Shown: one piece after another, positions 23,809 through 34,097 of the stretch | How the letters are laid out: each line of letters begins with the position of its first letter | Numbering within the stretch: position 1 is the stretch's first letter | Source of the DNA: an uncultured Bacteroidales bacterium | GTDB lineage: Bacteria; Bacteroidota; Bacteroidia; Bacteroidales; UBA932 | DNA: 63,107 nucleotides | Direction: 5' to 3' | NCBI GenBank assembly: GCA_944325435.1 | Contig: CALVAC010000019.1 | Span: 1-63,107, forward strand | Notes under the pieces: generated by a model | Told to the model about the DNA's origin: nothing | The model's input: the letters and a program-made list of their open reading frames with translations, nothing else | Database searches by the model: none | Translations under genes and position numbers: made by a program

Positions 23809-25290
23809 ATGAGGAAAATCAATATATGGATGATAGCGGCTGCGGCCGGGGTTCTGCTTGCCGGGCCGGATTCTGCGGCACAGCGGCTGACGCTGGATGA
23901 TGCGATAGGGGTGGCGAGAATGCAGTCTGTAGAGGCACTGGCGGCACGGTCGTCTTTCGTGTCGAGCTACTGGGCGTGGCGTTCGTGGAAGGCAAGCCGT
24001 CTGCCTTCGCTGAACCTCTACGGCAACCTCGCTTCATTCGACAGGTCGTTGAGACAGCTCCAGAATTTCGAGACAGGAGAGCTGGTCTATACCAGCAACT
24101 ACAACATGCAGAACAGTCTCGGTCTGTCCGTGGTGCAGAATATCGGGTTCACCGGAGGGACCCTGTCTCTGTATTCCGACCTGACGAGGATAGATGAGTT
24201 CGGCCAGCTGCGCAGCAACACCTGGTATTCCCAGCCCGTGACCCTTTCGTACAGCCAGCCTCTGTTTGCATACAATTCGTTCAAATGGGCGAAGAAGATT
24301 TCCCCGAAGGAATACGAAAAGGCGAGACGGGTCTATGTGGAGTCGATGGAGGAGGTGACCATCAAGGCGGTGGACTGCTATTTCGCCCTGCTGGTAGCGA
24401 GGAACAGCCTGGAACTGGCCCGGAAGAATTTCGGGAACACGACCAGGCTTCTCGGTATTGCCCGGGAGAGGATGAAGATCGGGAGCACGACAAGGGATGA
24501 ATATCTCCAGCTTGAGCTGAGGATGCTCAATGACAGCATATCCATCAACGAGAATTCCGTCAAGGTCAGGGAGGCACAGATGGCTCTGAACTCCCTTCTC
24601 GGATATGATGACAGGTCAGAGGTGGAGCCTGTGCTGGATGAGCGTCTTCCCGATGTCGTTATGGATTATGACATGGTGCTGTCCAAGGCTCTGGACAATT
24701 CTTCGTTCGCGCTTGACAACGAGATCAGCCTGCTGACGGCAGAGTCCGATATCGCCCGGGCCAAGGCAGCAAGGGGATATTCGGTCGAGATAAACGCACG
24801 GTTCGGCCTTTCCAATTCGGACTCGGGATTCAGGGAGACTTACCGGAATCTTGTCGACCAGGAGGTCGTGGGGCTGACATTCAGCATCCCTATCTTCGAC
24901 TGGGGGATGGGACGGGGCCGCGTGAAGGAGGCAGAGGCTGCTGCGGATGTCGTCAAGGCACAGGTGGCACAGGCGGAGAACGATTTCAGGCGGTCGGTGT
25001 TCACTGCGGTCGGGCAGTTCAACAACCAGCGGCAGCAGTGCAACGCATCGAGGCGTGCCAGCGAGATTGCGGAGGAGCGTTACGGTCTGATGATTGACAA
25101 GTTCCGCAACGGGACTGCCGATGTGACCGACCTTAACACGGCGCGTTCCGAATATGACTCGGCAGCGCAGAAGTATATCACAGATATCAAGAATTTCTGG
25201 AACTATTACTATACGCTCAGGAAACTGACGCTGTATGACTTCATGTCGGGGCAGGACCTGGATGTCCCGGAGGAGGAGATGGTAAGATGA
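23809..25290 (+). CDS. TolC-family outer membrane efflux protein
   Basis: 493 residues. Signal peptide (about 1-23, ending AGPDSAAQ), then the duplicated outer membrane efflux protein pattern: RLTLDDAIGVAR at the start of repeat 1, long coiled-coil helices around 130-250 and 320-450 (RVKEAEAAADVVKAQVAQAE), and RNGTADVTDLNTARSEY typical of the second repeat. Forms the outer membrane channel of the tripartite exporter whose adaptor and two pumps follow on the same strand. Spacing to the adaptor is 32 bp. Codon use and GC content match the downstream pump genes rather than the peptide island. Confidence 0.9.
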   Translation: MRKINIWMIAAAAGVLLAGPDSAAQRLTLDDAIGVARMQSVEALAARSSFVSSYWAWRSWKASRLPSLNLYGNLASFDRSLRQLQNFETGELVYTSNYNMQNSLGLSVVQNIGFTGGTLSLYSDLTRIDEFGQLRSNTWYSQPVTLSYSQPLFAYNSFKWAKKISPKEYEKARRVYVESMEEVTIKAVDCYFALLVARNSLELARKNFGNTTRLLGIARERMKIGSTTRDEYLQLELRMLNDSISINENSVKVREAQMALNSLLGYDDRSEVEPVLDERLPDVVMDYDMVLSKALDNSSFALDNEISLLTAESDIARAKAARGYSVEINARFGLSNSDSGFRETYRNLVDQEVVGLTFSIPIFDWGMGRGRVKEAEAAADVVKAQVAQAENDFRRSVFTAVGQFNNQRQQCNASRRASEIAEERYGLMIDKFRNGTADVTDLNTARSEYDSAAQKYITDIKNFWNYYYTLRKLTLYDFMSGQDLDVPEEEMVR

Positions 25291-25322
25291 TACGGATAAG
25301 TTGACTAAAATTATTGTATCTT

Positions 25323-26402
25323 ATGGGATTGAACCGTTTTTTGCTGCCAGTGCTGTCGCTTGTCGCGGCAGTGTCCTGCGGAGGCGGCAGGGAAAAGGAA
25401 CCGGATGGGGGAGACATGCTGCAGTATGCCCCGCAGATAAACGAGGTAGAGGTGATGCGGCTGGAGCGGACTGATTTCCAGTGGCAGCTGCTTGCCAACG
25501 GCAGGCTTGTGGCTTCCGCCAGGAGTGCCCTGCCGTTCAGGACAGCCGGGGTGCTGACAGAACTGGATGTGCATAACGGGCAGCGGGTGTCCGAGGGTGA
25601 TGTGCTGGCCAGACAGGACAGCCGGGAGAAACGGCTTGCGCTGGAGGCTGCGCAGATATCCTTCGACAGGGCGGAGCTGGATCTGTATGACAATATAGCC
25701 GGGCTCGGCTATCCTGCCCGGGACACGGCTGGAGTCCCGGTGGATGTGCTTGCAATAGCCAAGACCCGTTCCGGCTACAGCGCGGCAAGGAATGCTCTCG
25801 AAAAGGCGGAGTTCGACTTCGAGGGGACAGTGCTGACGGCCCCGTTCTCGGGAATCGTGGCAGATGTGGCCTACAGGCGTTATGACATGACAGGCTCCGA
25901 GCCTCTCTGCACCCTCATAGATGACCGGTCTTTCGATGTGGACTTCATGGTGCTGGAGTCGGAATATCCCAATGTGGCTGTCGGCATGGATGTGGAGGTG
26001 GTCCCTTTCGGCGCCGGAGGCAGTAAGGCAAGAGGCAAGGTGATATCGGTCAATCCTGTGGTAGACAGGAACGGCCAGGTCCAGGTCCGTGCGCGACTGT
26101 CCAACGATGGCTCCTTCGTGGATGGGATGAATGTCAAGGTGACTGTGGAGAGACCTGTGCCGGACAGGCTGGTCGTGCCGAAGAGCGCGGTGGTCATCAG
26201 GGACAACCAGCATGTGCTGTTCCGGTATTCGGGTGGCAGGGCCAGATGGACATATATCAATGTGCTGATGAGCAATTCCGAGGATTATGTGGTAGAGGCC
26301 AACCTTGACCGGGGGGCCGACCTGGCCGAGGGAGACACGGTCATCGTCTCCGGCAACCTCAATATTGCCGATGATTCGGAAGTGGTCCTCAAAGCGGAGT
26401 GA
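25323..26402 (+). CDS. RND periplasmic adaptor (HlyD/MFP family) lipoprotein
   Basis: 359 residues from the ATG at 25323. Lipoprotein signal LLPVLSLVAAVSCGGG. The split lipoyl-like domain is visible as GVLTELDVHNGQRVSEGDVL (about 74-93) and VLTAPFSGIVADVAYRRYD (about 175-193), flanking a short helical hairpin. A beta-barrel region with VNPVVDRNGQVQVRARL and the membrane-proximal VVPKSAVV follow. It bridges the TolC channel and the inner membrane pump. The stop is one base from the pump start, so the genes are co-translated. Confidence 0.9.
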   Translation: MGLNRFLLPVLSLVAAVSCGGGREKEPDGGDMLQYAPQINEVEVMRLERTDFQWQLLANGRLVASARSALPFRTAGVLTELDVHNGQRVSEGDVLARQDSREKRLALEAAQISFDRAELDLYDNIAGLGYPARDTAGVPVDVLAIAKTRSGYSAARNALEKAEFDFEGTVLTAPFSGIVADVAYRRYDMTGSEPLCTLIDDRSFDVDFMVLESEYPNVAVGMDVEVVPFGAGGSKARGKVISVNPVVDRNGQVQVRARLSNDGSFVDGMNVKVTVERPVPDRLVVPKSAVVIRDNQHVLFRYSGGRARWTYINVLMSNSEDYVVEANLDRGADLAEGDTVIVSGNLNIADDSEVVLKAE

Positions 26403-26403
26403 T

Positions 26404-29400
26404 ATGCTGAAGCACATTATAGACCGTCCTGTGACAGTCACTATGATTCTCCTTTCCATAGTGACTCTCGGTCTGGTGGCCATGGCCAGGCTTCCGATAT
26501 CCCTTATTCCTGATGTCGACATTCCGTATGTGACTGTGCAGATATCTGCCGGTGACATGTCGGCACGCGAGCTGGACGAGTCGGTGGTCAAACCCCTGCG
26601 GCAGCGTCTGATACAGACCTCCTCTCTCGAGGATATAAGGACAGAGTCCAAGGATGGCAATGCCGTGATCCGGCTTGCCTTCACCCATGGCATAGACATC
26701 GACTATGCATACATCGAGGTGAACGAGAAGATAGACAGGGACATGTCAGCCCTTCCGGACATAGAGAGGCCGAGGGTGATGAAGGCGAGCGCGACCGATA
26801 TCCCTGCATTCTATCTGAACATGACTCTCTCTCCGGATGCCGGTGACAGCTTCGCGGAGATGAGCAGGTTTGCCGAGGAGGTGGTGTCCAAGCGTATCGA
26901 GCAGCTTCCGGAGGTGGCTATGGTCGACATCTCCGGATGTGTGGATCCCGAGATACTTGTCGTGCCCGATGAGGAGGCTCTGAAACGCCTTGGGCTGACG
27001 ACACAGTCTTTCGTCTCCCTTGTGGAGGCGGCCAATGTCAGTCTCGGCAATCTGACAATCAGGGATGGTGAATACCATTACAATGTACGGTTCCGGTCTT
27101 TCGCCTCATCGGCAGAGGATGTCGCGGATGTCTATTTCAAGGCAGGCGGCAGGATTTTGCAGATACGGGATGTCGCCCGGGTGTATGAACGGTCCGCTCC
27201 GGAGACCGGAGGAGTCATCTCGGATGGCAGGCGTGCCGTGGTCATGGCTGTCATCAAGCAGAGCGAGGCGAAGATGGCAGACCTGAAGTCAGCCATAGAG
27301 GCCCAGATGTCATATTTCGAGAGGGATTATCCGCAGATTGATTTTGTCCTGACAAGGGACCAGACCCGGCTTCTGGAATATTCGATAAACAACCTTTTCC
27401 AGAATATCATAGTCGCTGTCCTGCTGACCTGCGCAATCATTTTCCTTTTCATGAAGGATTTCAGGTCCCCGACCCTGGTTGCCCTCACCATCCCGGCAGC
27501 ACTTGTCTTCTCTATGCTTGTTTTCGGACTCATCGGGCTGACAATCAATATTATTTCCCTGTCGGGACTCATACTTGGCGTGGGAATGATGGTGGACAAC
27601 TCCATCGTGCTGATAGACAATATCACCGCCAGGTGGAACAGAGGAGATGACCTCAGGACGGCGGTGCTGGAGGGGACACGGGAGGTGACGGCTCCCATGC
27701 TCAGCTCGGTCCTGACAACCTGTGCGGTATTTATCCCTCTCATCTTCATGAGCGGGATAGCCGGTGCCCTTTTCTACGACCAGGCGATGGCCGTGACCAT
27801 AGTCCTTCTCACTGCATATATCGTTACTATAACGGTGATTCCGGTATATTATTATCTGTGGTACAAGGGATTCCGTTCATTCAGACCGAACCGTCTGCTC
27901 GGGCGTATAGCATTCCCCGCGGCGATGAGGTTCTATGAGAATACCGTATCGTGGGGACTAAGGAACCGCTGGACCGCTGTCGTCATCCTGCTGTCTTCTG
28001 TGGTGGTGGCCGTGGTGTGCATGATATGGATACCCAAGGAGAAGCTGCCTCCGATGACATATACGGATGCCCTTCTCAAGGTCGACTGGAACGAGAACAT
28101 CACATACGGAGAGAACCTGTCGCGAATGGAGGCGCTTGAAGTCCTGACCTCTTCACGGACAGACCAGGTGACTTCGTTTGTCGGGACGCAGCAGTTCGTC
28201 CTTTCGCATACGGATGACCAGTCCCTTTCCGAATCTTCGATGTATTTCAGCTGTGGGGACGCGGATGGTCTTGCCGAAGTCAAGCGGTCCATATCGGACT
28301 GGTTCCGTTCCCGCTATCCAGATGCCCTGATATCATTCGAGGCATCCGGGAACATATTCGATGTCGTGTTTGCGGAGAAGGAGCCTGCACTGGTGGCCAG
28401 GCTGAGACCCGTTACTTCACCGGAATTCGAAATCGAGAAGCTGGACAGGGTCCTGGCGGATATCCGCAAGACAGTGCTGGGCTACAGGATAGATGATGTG
28501 CCTGTCAAGGAGGATGTCCTGTATGTGGCTGATCCCGAGAAGATGGTGCTGTATGGGGTCCCGTATTCTTCTCTCCTCGATGCCCTTACTGTCGCCCTTG
28601 ACGGAAACAAGGTGTTCAGCATACTCAGAGGAAATGTTTCGGTGCCGGTGGTGCTCGGGTCCGGGGTGCAGGATATGGCAGGGATAATGGGGCTGACGGT
28701 CACGGGTGAGGATGGTGCCGAAATCCGTCTCTCAGACCTTATGTTCCAGACTTACAGTCGCGACCTGAAACTGCTTGTCTCCGGAGAGGAGGGGGACTAT
28801 TATCCTGTGGCTCTTGACATTCCTGCAGGAGAGGTGAGGAAGGTCATGTCTGCCATAGACGATGCGGTCTCCGCCAACGGTGATTTCGAGGTGTCGTTCG
28901 AAGGGTCGTATTTCTCCGATATCAGGATGACAGAGGAGATGATGCTTATCCTTGCGGTGGCGATACTGCTGCTGTTCCTTATCCTCGCGTCCCAGTTCGA
29001 GTCGCTCGTGCAGCCTCTGGTCATCCTGTCCGAACTGCTTGTGGACATAGCGGCCTCCCTGGCGGTGATGTGGATAGCCGGGGTGTCCGTCAACCTGATG
29101 TCCCTCATAGGCCTGGTGGTGATATGCGGCATAGTTATCAATGACTCCATCCTCAAGATAGATACCATTAACAGGCTGCGCAGGGAGGGCATGGGAGTCG
29201 ATGAGGCCATTGTCGAGGCTGGACACAGGAGGGTCAAGGCCATACTGATGACATCGCTGACCACTATCCTCTCGGTGGTCCCGTTCCTGTCGCGCGGGAA
29301 TATGGGGGATGACCTGCAGTATCCGATGTCTGTGGTGATTATAGTAGGTATGACGGTCGGGACACTCATCAGCCTCTACCTTATACCTGTGCTTTACTCT

Positions 29401-29427
29401 CTGATATATAACCGCAGGAGCAGGTGA
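26404..29427 (+). CDS. RND efflux pump subunit 1
   Basis: 1007 residues; start at the MLKHIIDRPVT methionine, standard for the family, not at earlier in-frame codons inside the adaptor gene. The N-terminal TM is followed by the porter domain, the TM4 motif GVGMMVDNSIVLIDN (about 391-405) and a second half with LLFLILASQFESLVQP and GIVINDSILKIDTINRLR. This is the AcrB/HAE-like family that exports substrates using the proton gradient. The stop overlaps the start of the second pump by one base (TGATG). Substrate unknown; the proximity to the NVEAL island makes peptides a possibility, but drug or lipid substrates are equally likely from sequence alone. Confidence 0.9.
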   Translation: MLKHIIDRPVTVTMILLSIVTLGLVAMARLPISLIPDVDIPYVTVQISAGDMSARELDESVVKPLRQRLIQTSSLEDIRTESKDGNAVIRLAFTHGIDIDYAYIEVNEKIDRDMSALPDIERPRVMKASATDIPAFYLNMTLSPDAGDSFAEMSRFAEEVVSKRIEQLPEVAMVDISGCVDPEILVVPDEEALKRLGLTTQSFVSLVEAANVSLGNLTIRDGEYHYNVRFRSFASSAEDVADVYFKAGGRILQIRDVARVYERSAPETGGVISDGRRAVVMAVIKQSEAKMADLKSAIEAQMSYFERDYPQIDFVLTRDQTRLLEYSINNLFQNIIVAVLLTCAIIFLFMKDFRSPTLVALTIPAALVFSMLVFGLIGLTINIISLSGLILGVGMMVDNSIVLIDNITARWNRGDDLRTAVLEGTREVTAPMLSSVLTTCAVFIPLIFMSGIAGALFYDQAMAVTIVLLTAYIVTITVIPVYYYLWYKGFRSFRPNRLLGRIAFPAAMRFYENTVSWGLRNRWTAVVILLSSVVVAVVCMIWIPKEKLPPMTYTDALLKVDWNENITYGENLSRMEALEVLTSSRTDQVTSFVGTQQFVLSHTDDQSLSESSMYFSCGDADGLAEVKRSISDWFRSRYPDALISFEASGNIFDVVFAEKEPALVARLRPVTSPEFEIEKLDRVLADIRKTVLGYRIDDVPVKEDVLYVADPEKMVLYGVPYSSLLDALTVALDGNKVFSILRGNVSVPVVLGSGVQDMAGIMGLTVTGEDGAEIRLSDLMFQTYSRDLKLLVSGEEGDYYPVALDIPAGEVRKVMSAIDDAVSANGDFEVSFEGSYFSDIRMTEEMMLILAVAILLLFLILASQFESLVQPLVILSELLVDIAASLAVMWIAGVSVNLMSLIGLVVICGIVINDSILKIDTINRLRREGMGVDEAIVEAGHRRVKAILMTSLTTILSVVPFLSRGNMGDDLQYPMSVVIIVGMTVGTLISLYLIPVLYSLIYNRRSR

Positions 29428-32400
29428 TGGCGAAAGGGAATGGCATATCCTCGTTTTCCATACTGCTGCTGATGGCGGTGGCGGCTGTTGTCGGGCTTGC
29501 CGCAGCCGGTTCGCTCAAGGTGCAGTATTCCCCCTCTGTCCCGGAACGCAGCATCACTGTGTCGTTCAGCTATCCGGGGGCTTCCGCCTATATCGTAGAG
29601 GCGGAGGTGACATCTGTCATAGAGGGGGCCTTGTCCAATGTCGCATCCAGAAGGTCTGTGTCGTCCCGGTCCTGGGAAGGGGGAGGCAGGGTCTCTCTGG
29701 ATTTCGGGAAGAGGGCTGATATGGCGGCGGCGCGTTTCGAGGTGGCATCGGTCATACGCAACCTCTATCCTTCCCTTCCGTCAGGAGTCTCATATCCGGA
29801 CCTGTCACTGAACGTGTCGGGAGGCAGGTCCTGGACTGCCTTGTCGTATGATATCCGAAGCTCTCTTTCGACCAAGCAGATATCTGATTTCATCGAGGAC
29901 AGGATGATCACTCCTCTGTCATCGGTCGAAGGGGTGGAATGGGTGAACCTGTCGGGAGTCACCCCATACGAATGGGTGGTGGAGTTCGACTCTGAAAAGG
30001 TCAGGCTGTACGGCATCGGCGCGGATGACATATCCTCGGCATTCAGGACTGCCTTTGCCGAGAATATCGCCGGAATGACGCAGTATGATGGCAAGACCTG
30101 TTCTGTCAGGCTCAGGACATTGCGTCCGGAGGATTTCGGTGATATCCCTGTATGTAAGGCATCAGGCAGGATGATATATATAAGGGATATTGCCCGCTGC
30201 TCGTATCAGGAGTCGGAGCCGGACTATTATTTCAGGCTCAACGGGCTGAATACCGTCAATCTTTCCATAGGCATATCCCGGGCGGCCAATCTGCTGTCCG
30301 TCACGAGGGATGTCAAGGACTGTATGTCGCGGCTCGGGCAATGCTATCCTGACGGGATGAGCAGCTCCCTTGGCTATGACTCTTCGGAATACATCTCCGG
30401 GGAGCTGCACAAGATATATTTCAGGACGCTGCTCTGCCTGCTGCTCCTGCTCGGATTTGTCTTCATCGCCAACAGGTCGTGGAAATACATGCTTGTCATA
30501 GCGATAACCATTGCCGTGAACATTCTTGTCGCGGCTGCGGTATATTATCTCGTAGGGCTCAGGATACATGTCTACACCCTTGCCGGGATAACAGTCTCCC
30601 TCGGCATCATCATAGACTCCTCCATTATAATGACAGACCACTGGTCCCGCTACCGCAACCGTGGGGCGTTCCCAGCCCTGCTGTGCGCTATCCTCACGAC
30701 AGTCGCGGCCCTGCTGGTCATCCTCCTGCTTCCGGACAGGGAGAGGGCCAACCTGACGGATTTCGCATTTGTCATAGCCATCAATCTCGCGGTCTCCCTC
30801 CTTGTGGCATACCTGTTTGTCCCGGCACTGCTCGACTACATCCATCTGGATGTGCACTCCGGTAAGACTCCTGTCAGAAGACTGAGGCGGATTATCAGGT
30901 GGAACAGACGCTATGAGGGCTACATACGCAGAGGTCTCCGGTACAGGTGGGCATATCTTGTCGCCCTTGTGCTCGCTTTCGGGATTCCGACGGTGCTCCT
31001 GCCGGACAAGGTGGGCAGCGACAAGGAGGAAGAACAGAAATGGTATGTAAAGGTGTACAACCATATTTTCGGAAGCGGTTTCTATGCAGACAACAGAGCT
31101 GTCATCGACAAGGTGCTGGGTACATCGTTCGCAATGTTTCACGAGGCTATGGACCGCTCGGACTTCTACAGGGAGCCATCCCGTCAGGTCCTGTCCATCA
31201 GGGCGGGGATGCCGGAAGGCTGTTCCGTGTCGCAGCTCGATGAAATTGTCAGGGATATGGAGAACTACATCGCGCAGTACAGTGACGTGATAGAATATTT
31301 CACCACGCAGATATATTCGCATTCCGATGCCTCCATTTCAGTTTATTTCAAACCTGAGTACGAGAATACCGGTTTCCCTGCAAAACTCAAGGCGGATGTC
31401 ACCTCCATGGCCATAAATCTCGGGGGTGCCAACTGGAGTATCTACGGCATAACCGACAGCTATTTCAACAACAATGTCGTCTCCGGCTACAAGTCAGGCA
31501 GGATAACGCTCAACGGTTACAATTACAATGACCTGCTCGGCTATGCGGATATGCTGCTGGAGCACATCCGTGGCAACCGCAGGGTGAGTGCTCCGGAGAT
31601 ATGGGGTGCGGGATTCGATTCGAGACCGCTGACCGAATACCACGTGGACTATGATTTCCCGTCTCTTGCCGCGCTCGGGGTAAATCCGTATTCCTATTAT
31701 TCAGTACTGTATTCTCCTCTGTACGACAGCAATATAGGAAGCATCCTCCAGGATGGGGAATATGCGGATGTCCGTCTGGTATCTTCGGAAAAGGATGGGT
31801 TCGATCTCTGGCATATCCTGAACACGGCGATACCTGTGGATTCGACATCCGTGAAACTTTCGCAGATCGGCGACATCTCGGCCCGGAGATCCGGACTTGC
31901 GATTTCGAGAAACAACCAGTCTTACGAGGTCAATGTAGTCTATGACTTCATCGGAAGCTATGAACTCGGCAAGCGGTTCACAGAAGAGGCTCTCGAATAT
32001 ATGAACGAAGAGGTCCTGCCGCTCGGATACAAGGCTTCGGCACCGGGTTACGGCTGGTTCGATGCCCACAGGGACACATACGCCGGTCTGATCGGGCTTG
32101 TGGTTTTGCTGGTCTTTGTCATCTGCTCGATATTCTTCGAATCGTTCAGGCTCCCGTTTTCTGTAATACTGATGGTGCCGGTGTCGTTCATAGGTCTGTT
32201 CCTGACATTCGGCCTTTCGGGAATAACCTTCGACCAGGGAGGTTTCGCAGCGTTCGTCATGCTTGCCGGCGTGTCCATCAATGCAGGAATCTATCTTGTC
32301 TATGAATATCTCCGGTTCTCGGGGAAGGAACGGCGGGAAATTCCCGGAAAGGCCCTGAATGGTATGTCTTCGATGGCGGAGCAAGGGCTCCGCAGGTATG

Positions 32401-32660
32401 CAGATGCCAGTATAAGGAATTATGTCAAGGCGTTCAATGTGAAGGTGGTGCCCATTATGCTGACAATCGTTTCCACTGTCCTCGGTCTCATCCCTTTCCT
32501 CTTCGATGGCCCGGATGAGGTGTTCTGGTTTGATTTCGCTGCAGGAACAATCGGCGGACTCGTCTTCTCCATCATAGCCTTTGTCCTCTATCTGCCTGTG
32601 TTCTGCATAAAATCTTCATATTTTGTGAATAAAAATCCATATTTTGGAAAAATTGCTTAA
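29427..32660 (+). CDS. RND efflux pump subunit 2 (divergent)
   Basis: 1077 residues, ATG overlapping the stop of subunit 1. Two-fold RND topology is clear, but the TM4 motif is GIIIDSSIIMTDHWSRYRNR (about 393-412), less conserved than in subunit 1. The second half has LVVLLVFVICSIFFESFRLP and a C-terminal ISRP-type helix pair. Tandem, non-identical RND pumps with one adaptor suggest a heteromeric pump of the MdtBC kind. A weakly conserved proton-relay motif in one partner is also seen in such pairs. No gene follows in frame; 82 bp separate it from the oxidoreductase. Confidence 0.88.
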   Translation: MAKGNGISSFSILLLMAVAAVVGLAAAGSLKVQYSPSVPERSITVSFSYPGASAYIVEAEVTSVIEGALSNVASRRSVSSRSWEGGGRVSLDFGKRADMAAARFEVASVIRNLYPSLPSGVSYPDLSLNVSGGRSWTALSYDIRSSLSTKQISDFIEDRMITPLSSVEGVEWVNLSGVTPYEWVVEFDSEKVRLYGIGADDISSAFRTAFAENIAGMTQYDGKTCSVRLRTLRPEDFGDIPVCKASGRMIYIRDIARCSYQESEPDYYFRLNGLNTVNLSIGISRAANLLSVTRDVKDCMSRLGQCYPDGMSSSLGYDSSEYISGELHKIYFRTLLCLLLLLGFVFIANRSWKYMLVIAITIAVNILVAAAVYYLVGLRIHVYTLAGITVSLGIIIDSSIIMTDHWSRYRNRGAFPALLCAILTTVAALLVILLLPDRERANLTDFAFVIAINLAVSLLVAYLFVPALLDYIHLDVHSGKTPVRRLRRIIRWNRRYEGYIRRGLRYRWAYLVALVLAFGIPTVLLPDKVGSDKEEEQKWYVKVYNHIFGSGFYADNRAVIDKVLGTSFAMFHEAMDRSDFYREPSRQVLSIRAGMPEGCSVSQLDEIVRDMENYIAQYSDVIEYFTTQIYSHSDASISVYFKPEYENTGFPAKLKADVTSMAINLGGANWSIYGITDSYFNNNVVSGYKSGRITLNGYNYNDLLGYADMLLEHIRGNRRVSAPEIWGAGFDSRPLTEYHVDYDFPSLAALGVNPYSYYSVLYSPLYDSNIGSILQDGEYADVRLVSSEKDGFDLWHILNTAIPVDSTSVKLSQIGDISARRSGLAISRNNQSYEVNVVYDFIGSYELGKRFTEEALEYMNEEVLPLGYKASAPGYGWFDAHRDTYAGLIGLVVLLVFVICSIFFESFRLPFSVILMVPVSFIGLFLTFGLSGITFDQGGFAAFVMLAGVSINAGIYLVYEYLRFSGKERREIPGKALNGMSSMAEQGLRRYADASIRNYVKAFNVKVVPIMLTIVSTVLGLIPFLFDGPDEVFWFDFAAGTIGGLVFSIIAFVLYLPVFCIKSSYFVNKNPYFGKIA

Positions 32661-32742
32661 ATTTACTCCCCGATTTTGTACAGGTTTTTGAGTTTTGCTC
32701 GGAAAATCCTAAAATGCATGAAGTTACAACGGCTTATTTCGG

Positions 32743-33813
32743 ATGGAAAGGATTAAGATCGGGTTGATTGGCTTTGGACGGATGGGAGAGAAATATCTTT
32801 CCTGCCTGCGGGCAAGCGAGAAGTGGCAGGTCGCGTATATATGCGATATCTCTGCCGGTGCGCAGGCGTATGCCAGGGAAATATTCCCGGAGGCATCCAT
32901 CACCGGAGATGAGGATGTTGTTTTCGATGATCCTGAAGTGAGAGTGGTAGGCCTGTTCACTCTGGCCGACAGCCGGTACCGGCAAATCAAGAAGGCCGTG
33001 GCGAAAGGCAAGCACATATTGGCCGAAAAACCGATTGCAGATACGCTGGAGCATGAAAAAGAGCTTGTCTCTCTGGTGGAGTCAAGCGGGCTTCTGTCTG
33101 CCGTGAACCTGTATCTGAGAAATTCGTGGTATCACAATTATATAAGGGATTTCATCGCTTCGGGAGAGATCGGGGATCTTGCCATAGTCAGGGTCTGCCA
33201 TATGACTCCGGGACTTGCTCCGGGGGAAGGGCATGAGTACGAAGGCCCGTCTTTCCATGACTGCGGGATGCATTATGTGGATCTTGCGAGATGGTATGCC
33301 GGGAGCGGTTTCAAGACGTGGCATTCCCAGGGCGTGAGGATGTGGTCGTATAAAGACCCGTGGTGGCTCCAGTGCCACGGCACTTTTGAGAACGGTGTAG
33401 TGTTTGACATTACACAGGGTTTTGTCTACGGCCAGCTGGCAAAGGACCAGACACACAATTCCTATGTTGATATAATAGGTACCAAAGGCATTGCGAGGAT
33501 GACGCATGATTTCCGCACTGCGGTGGTGGATCTGCACGGGGTCAATGTGACGGAAAGGGTGGAGAGGCCGCACGGCGGCAAGAACATCGGAAAGCTGTGC
33601 GATATCTTTGCGGATTCGCTTGTATCGGGCATCCGTCAGGATACGTTGCCGACTTTCAGAAGTTCAATGGAGGCATCCATGTATGCCTGGATGTTTCTGG
33701 AGGATGCGAGGTCGCATGACCTGCCCGCCATAGGGACTGAAAAGGAGCTGGAAGCCATAAGGCACAGGAGGAGCATGATGTCGGACGGGTACGGCCTGCT
33801 GCACAGGAGGTGA
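32743..33813 (+). CDS. Gfo/Idh/MocA family oxidoreductase (cytoplasmic)
   Basis: 356 residues. N-terminal Rossmann fold with GLIGFGRMGEKYL (about 6-18) for NAD(P), and the family's EKP motif in HILAEKPIADT (about 91-101). A C-terminal alpha/beta substrate domain includes GPSFHDCGMHYVDLARWY, where His and Asp of H-D-x-x-x-x-H-Y-V-D correspond to the usual catalytic region. No signal peptide, so it acts in the cytoplasm on a sugar or sugar-derived ketone. It precedes the Tat genes by 72 bp, with a TAATTTTG promoter element between. Confidence 0.85.
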   Translation: MERIKIGLIGFGRMGEKYLSCLRASEKWQVAYICDISAGAQAYAREIFPEASITGDEDVVFDDPEVRVVGLFTLADSRYRQIKKAVAKGKHILAEKPIADTLEHEKELVSLVESSGLLSAVNLYLRNSWYHNYIRDFIASGEIGDLAIVRVCHMTPGLAPGEGHEYEGPSFHDCGMHYVDLARWYAGSGFKTWHSQGVRMWSYKDPWWLQCHGTFENGVVFDITQGFVYGQLAKDQTHNSYVDIIGTKGIARMTHDFRTAVVDLHGVNVTERVERPHGGKNIGKLCDIFADSLVSGIRQDTLPTFRSSMEASMYAWMFLEDARSHDLPAIGTEKELEAIRHRRSMMSDGYGLLHRR

Positions 33814-33841
33814 CTCTGTCCAATGTCCGGTATGATTGCTA

Positions 33842-33849
33842 TAATTTTG
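33842..33849 (+). promoter_or_regulatory. Possible promoter -7 element before tatA
   Basis: TAATTTTG fits TAnnTTTG, 36 bp before the tatA ATG. A -33 TTTG at the right spacing is not evident. Confidence 0.4.
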
Positions 33850-33885
33850 AAACACGGGATAAACAACAGACAATAATCAACAGGT

Positions 33886-34077
33886 ATGGACACTTTTTTG
33901 TTTTTGAATCTTGGGGCAGGCGAAATCATCATCATTGCGCTTGTGGTCCTTCTCCTGTTCGGTGGCAAGAAGATTCCTGAGCTGATGCGCGGTCTCGGCA
34001 AGGGAGTCAAAAGCTTCAAGAGCGGGATGAATGAGATAGAGAAAGATATTAACGATAATATCAACACTAACAACTAA
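33886..34077 (+). CDS. tatA: Twin-arginine translocase subunit TatA/E
   Basis: 63 residues. Short N-terminal segment LGAGEIIII with the conserved Glu before a single TM helix, the [14 protein letters not shown] hinge, then an amphipathic helix [17 protein letters not shown] and an acidic/asparagine end. This is the normal architecture and length of TatA-type subunits, which form the variable pore of the Tat pathway. It stands 20 bp before a gene for a protein with a twin-arginine signal and upstream of tatC, so the locus contains translocase and cargo together. Confidence 0.92.
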   Translation: MDTFLFLNLGAGEIIIIALVVLLLFGGKKIPELMRGLGKGVKSFKSGMNEIEKDINDNINTNN

Positions 34078-34097
34078 AATCAAAAAAATCAGATCTT

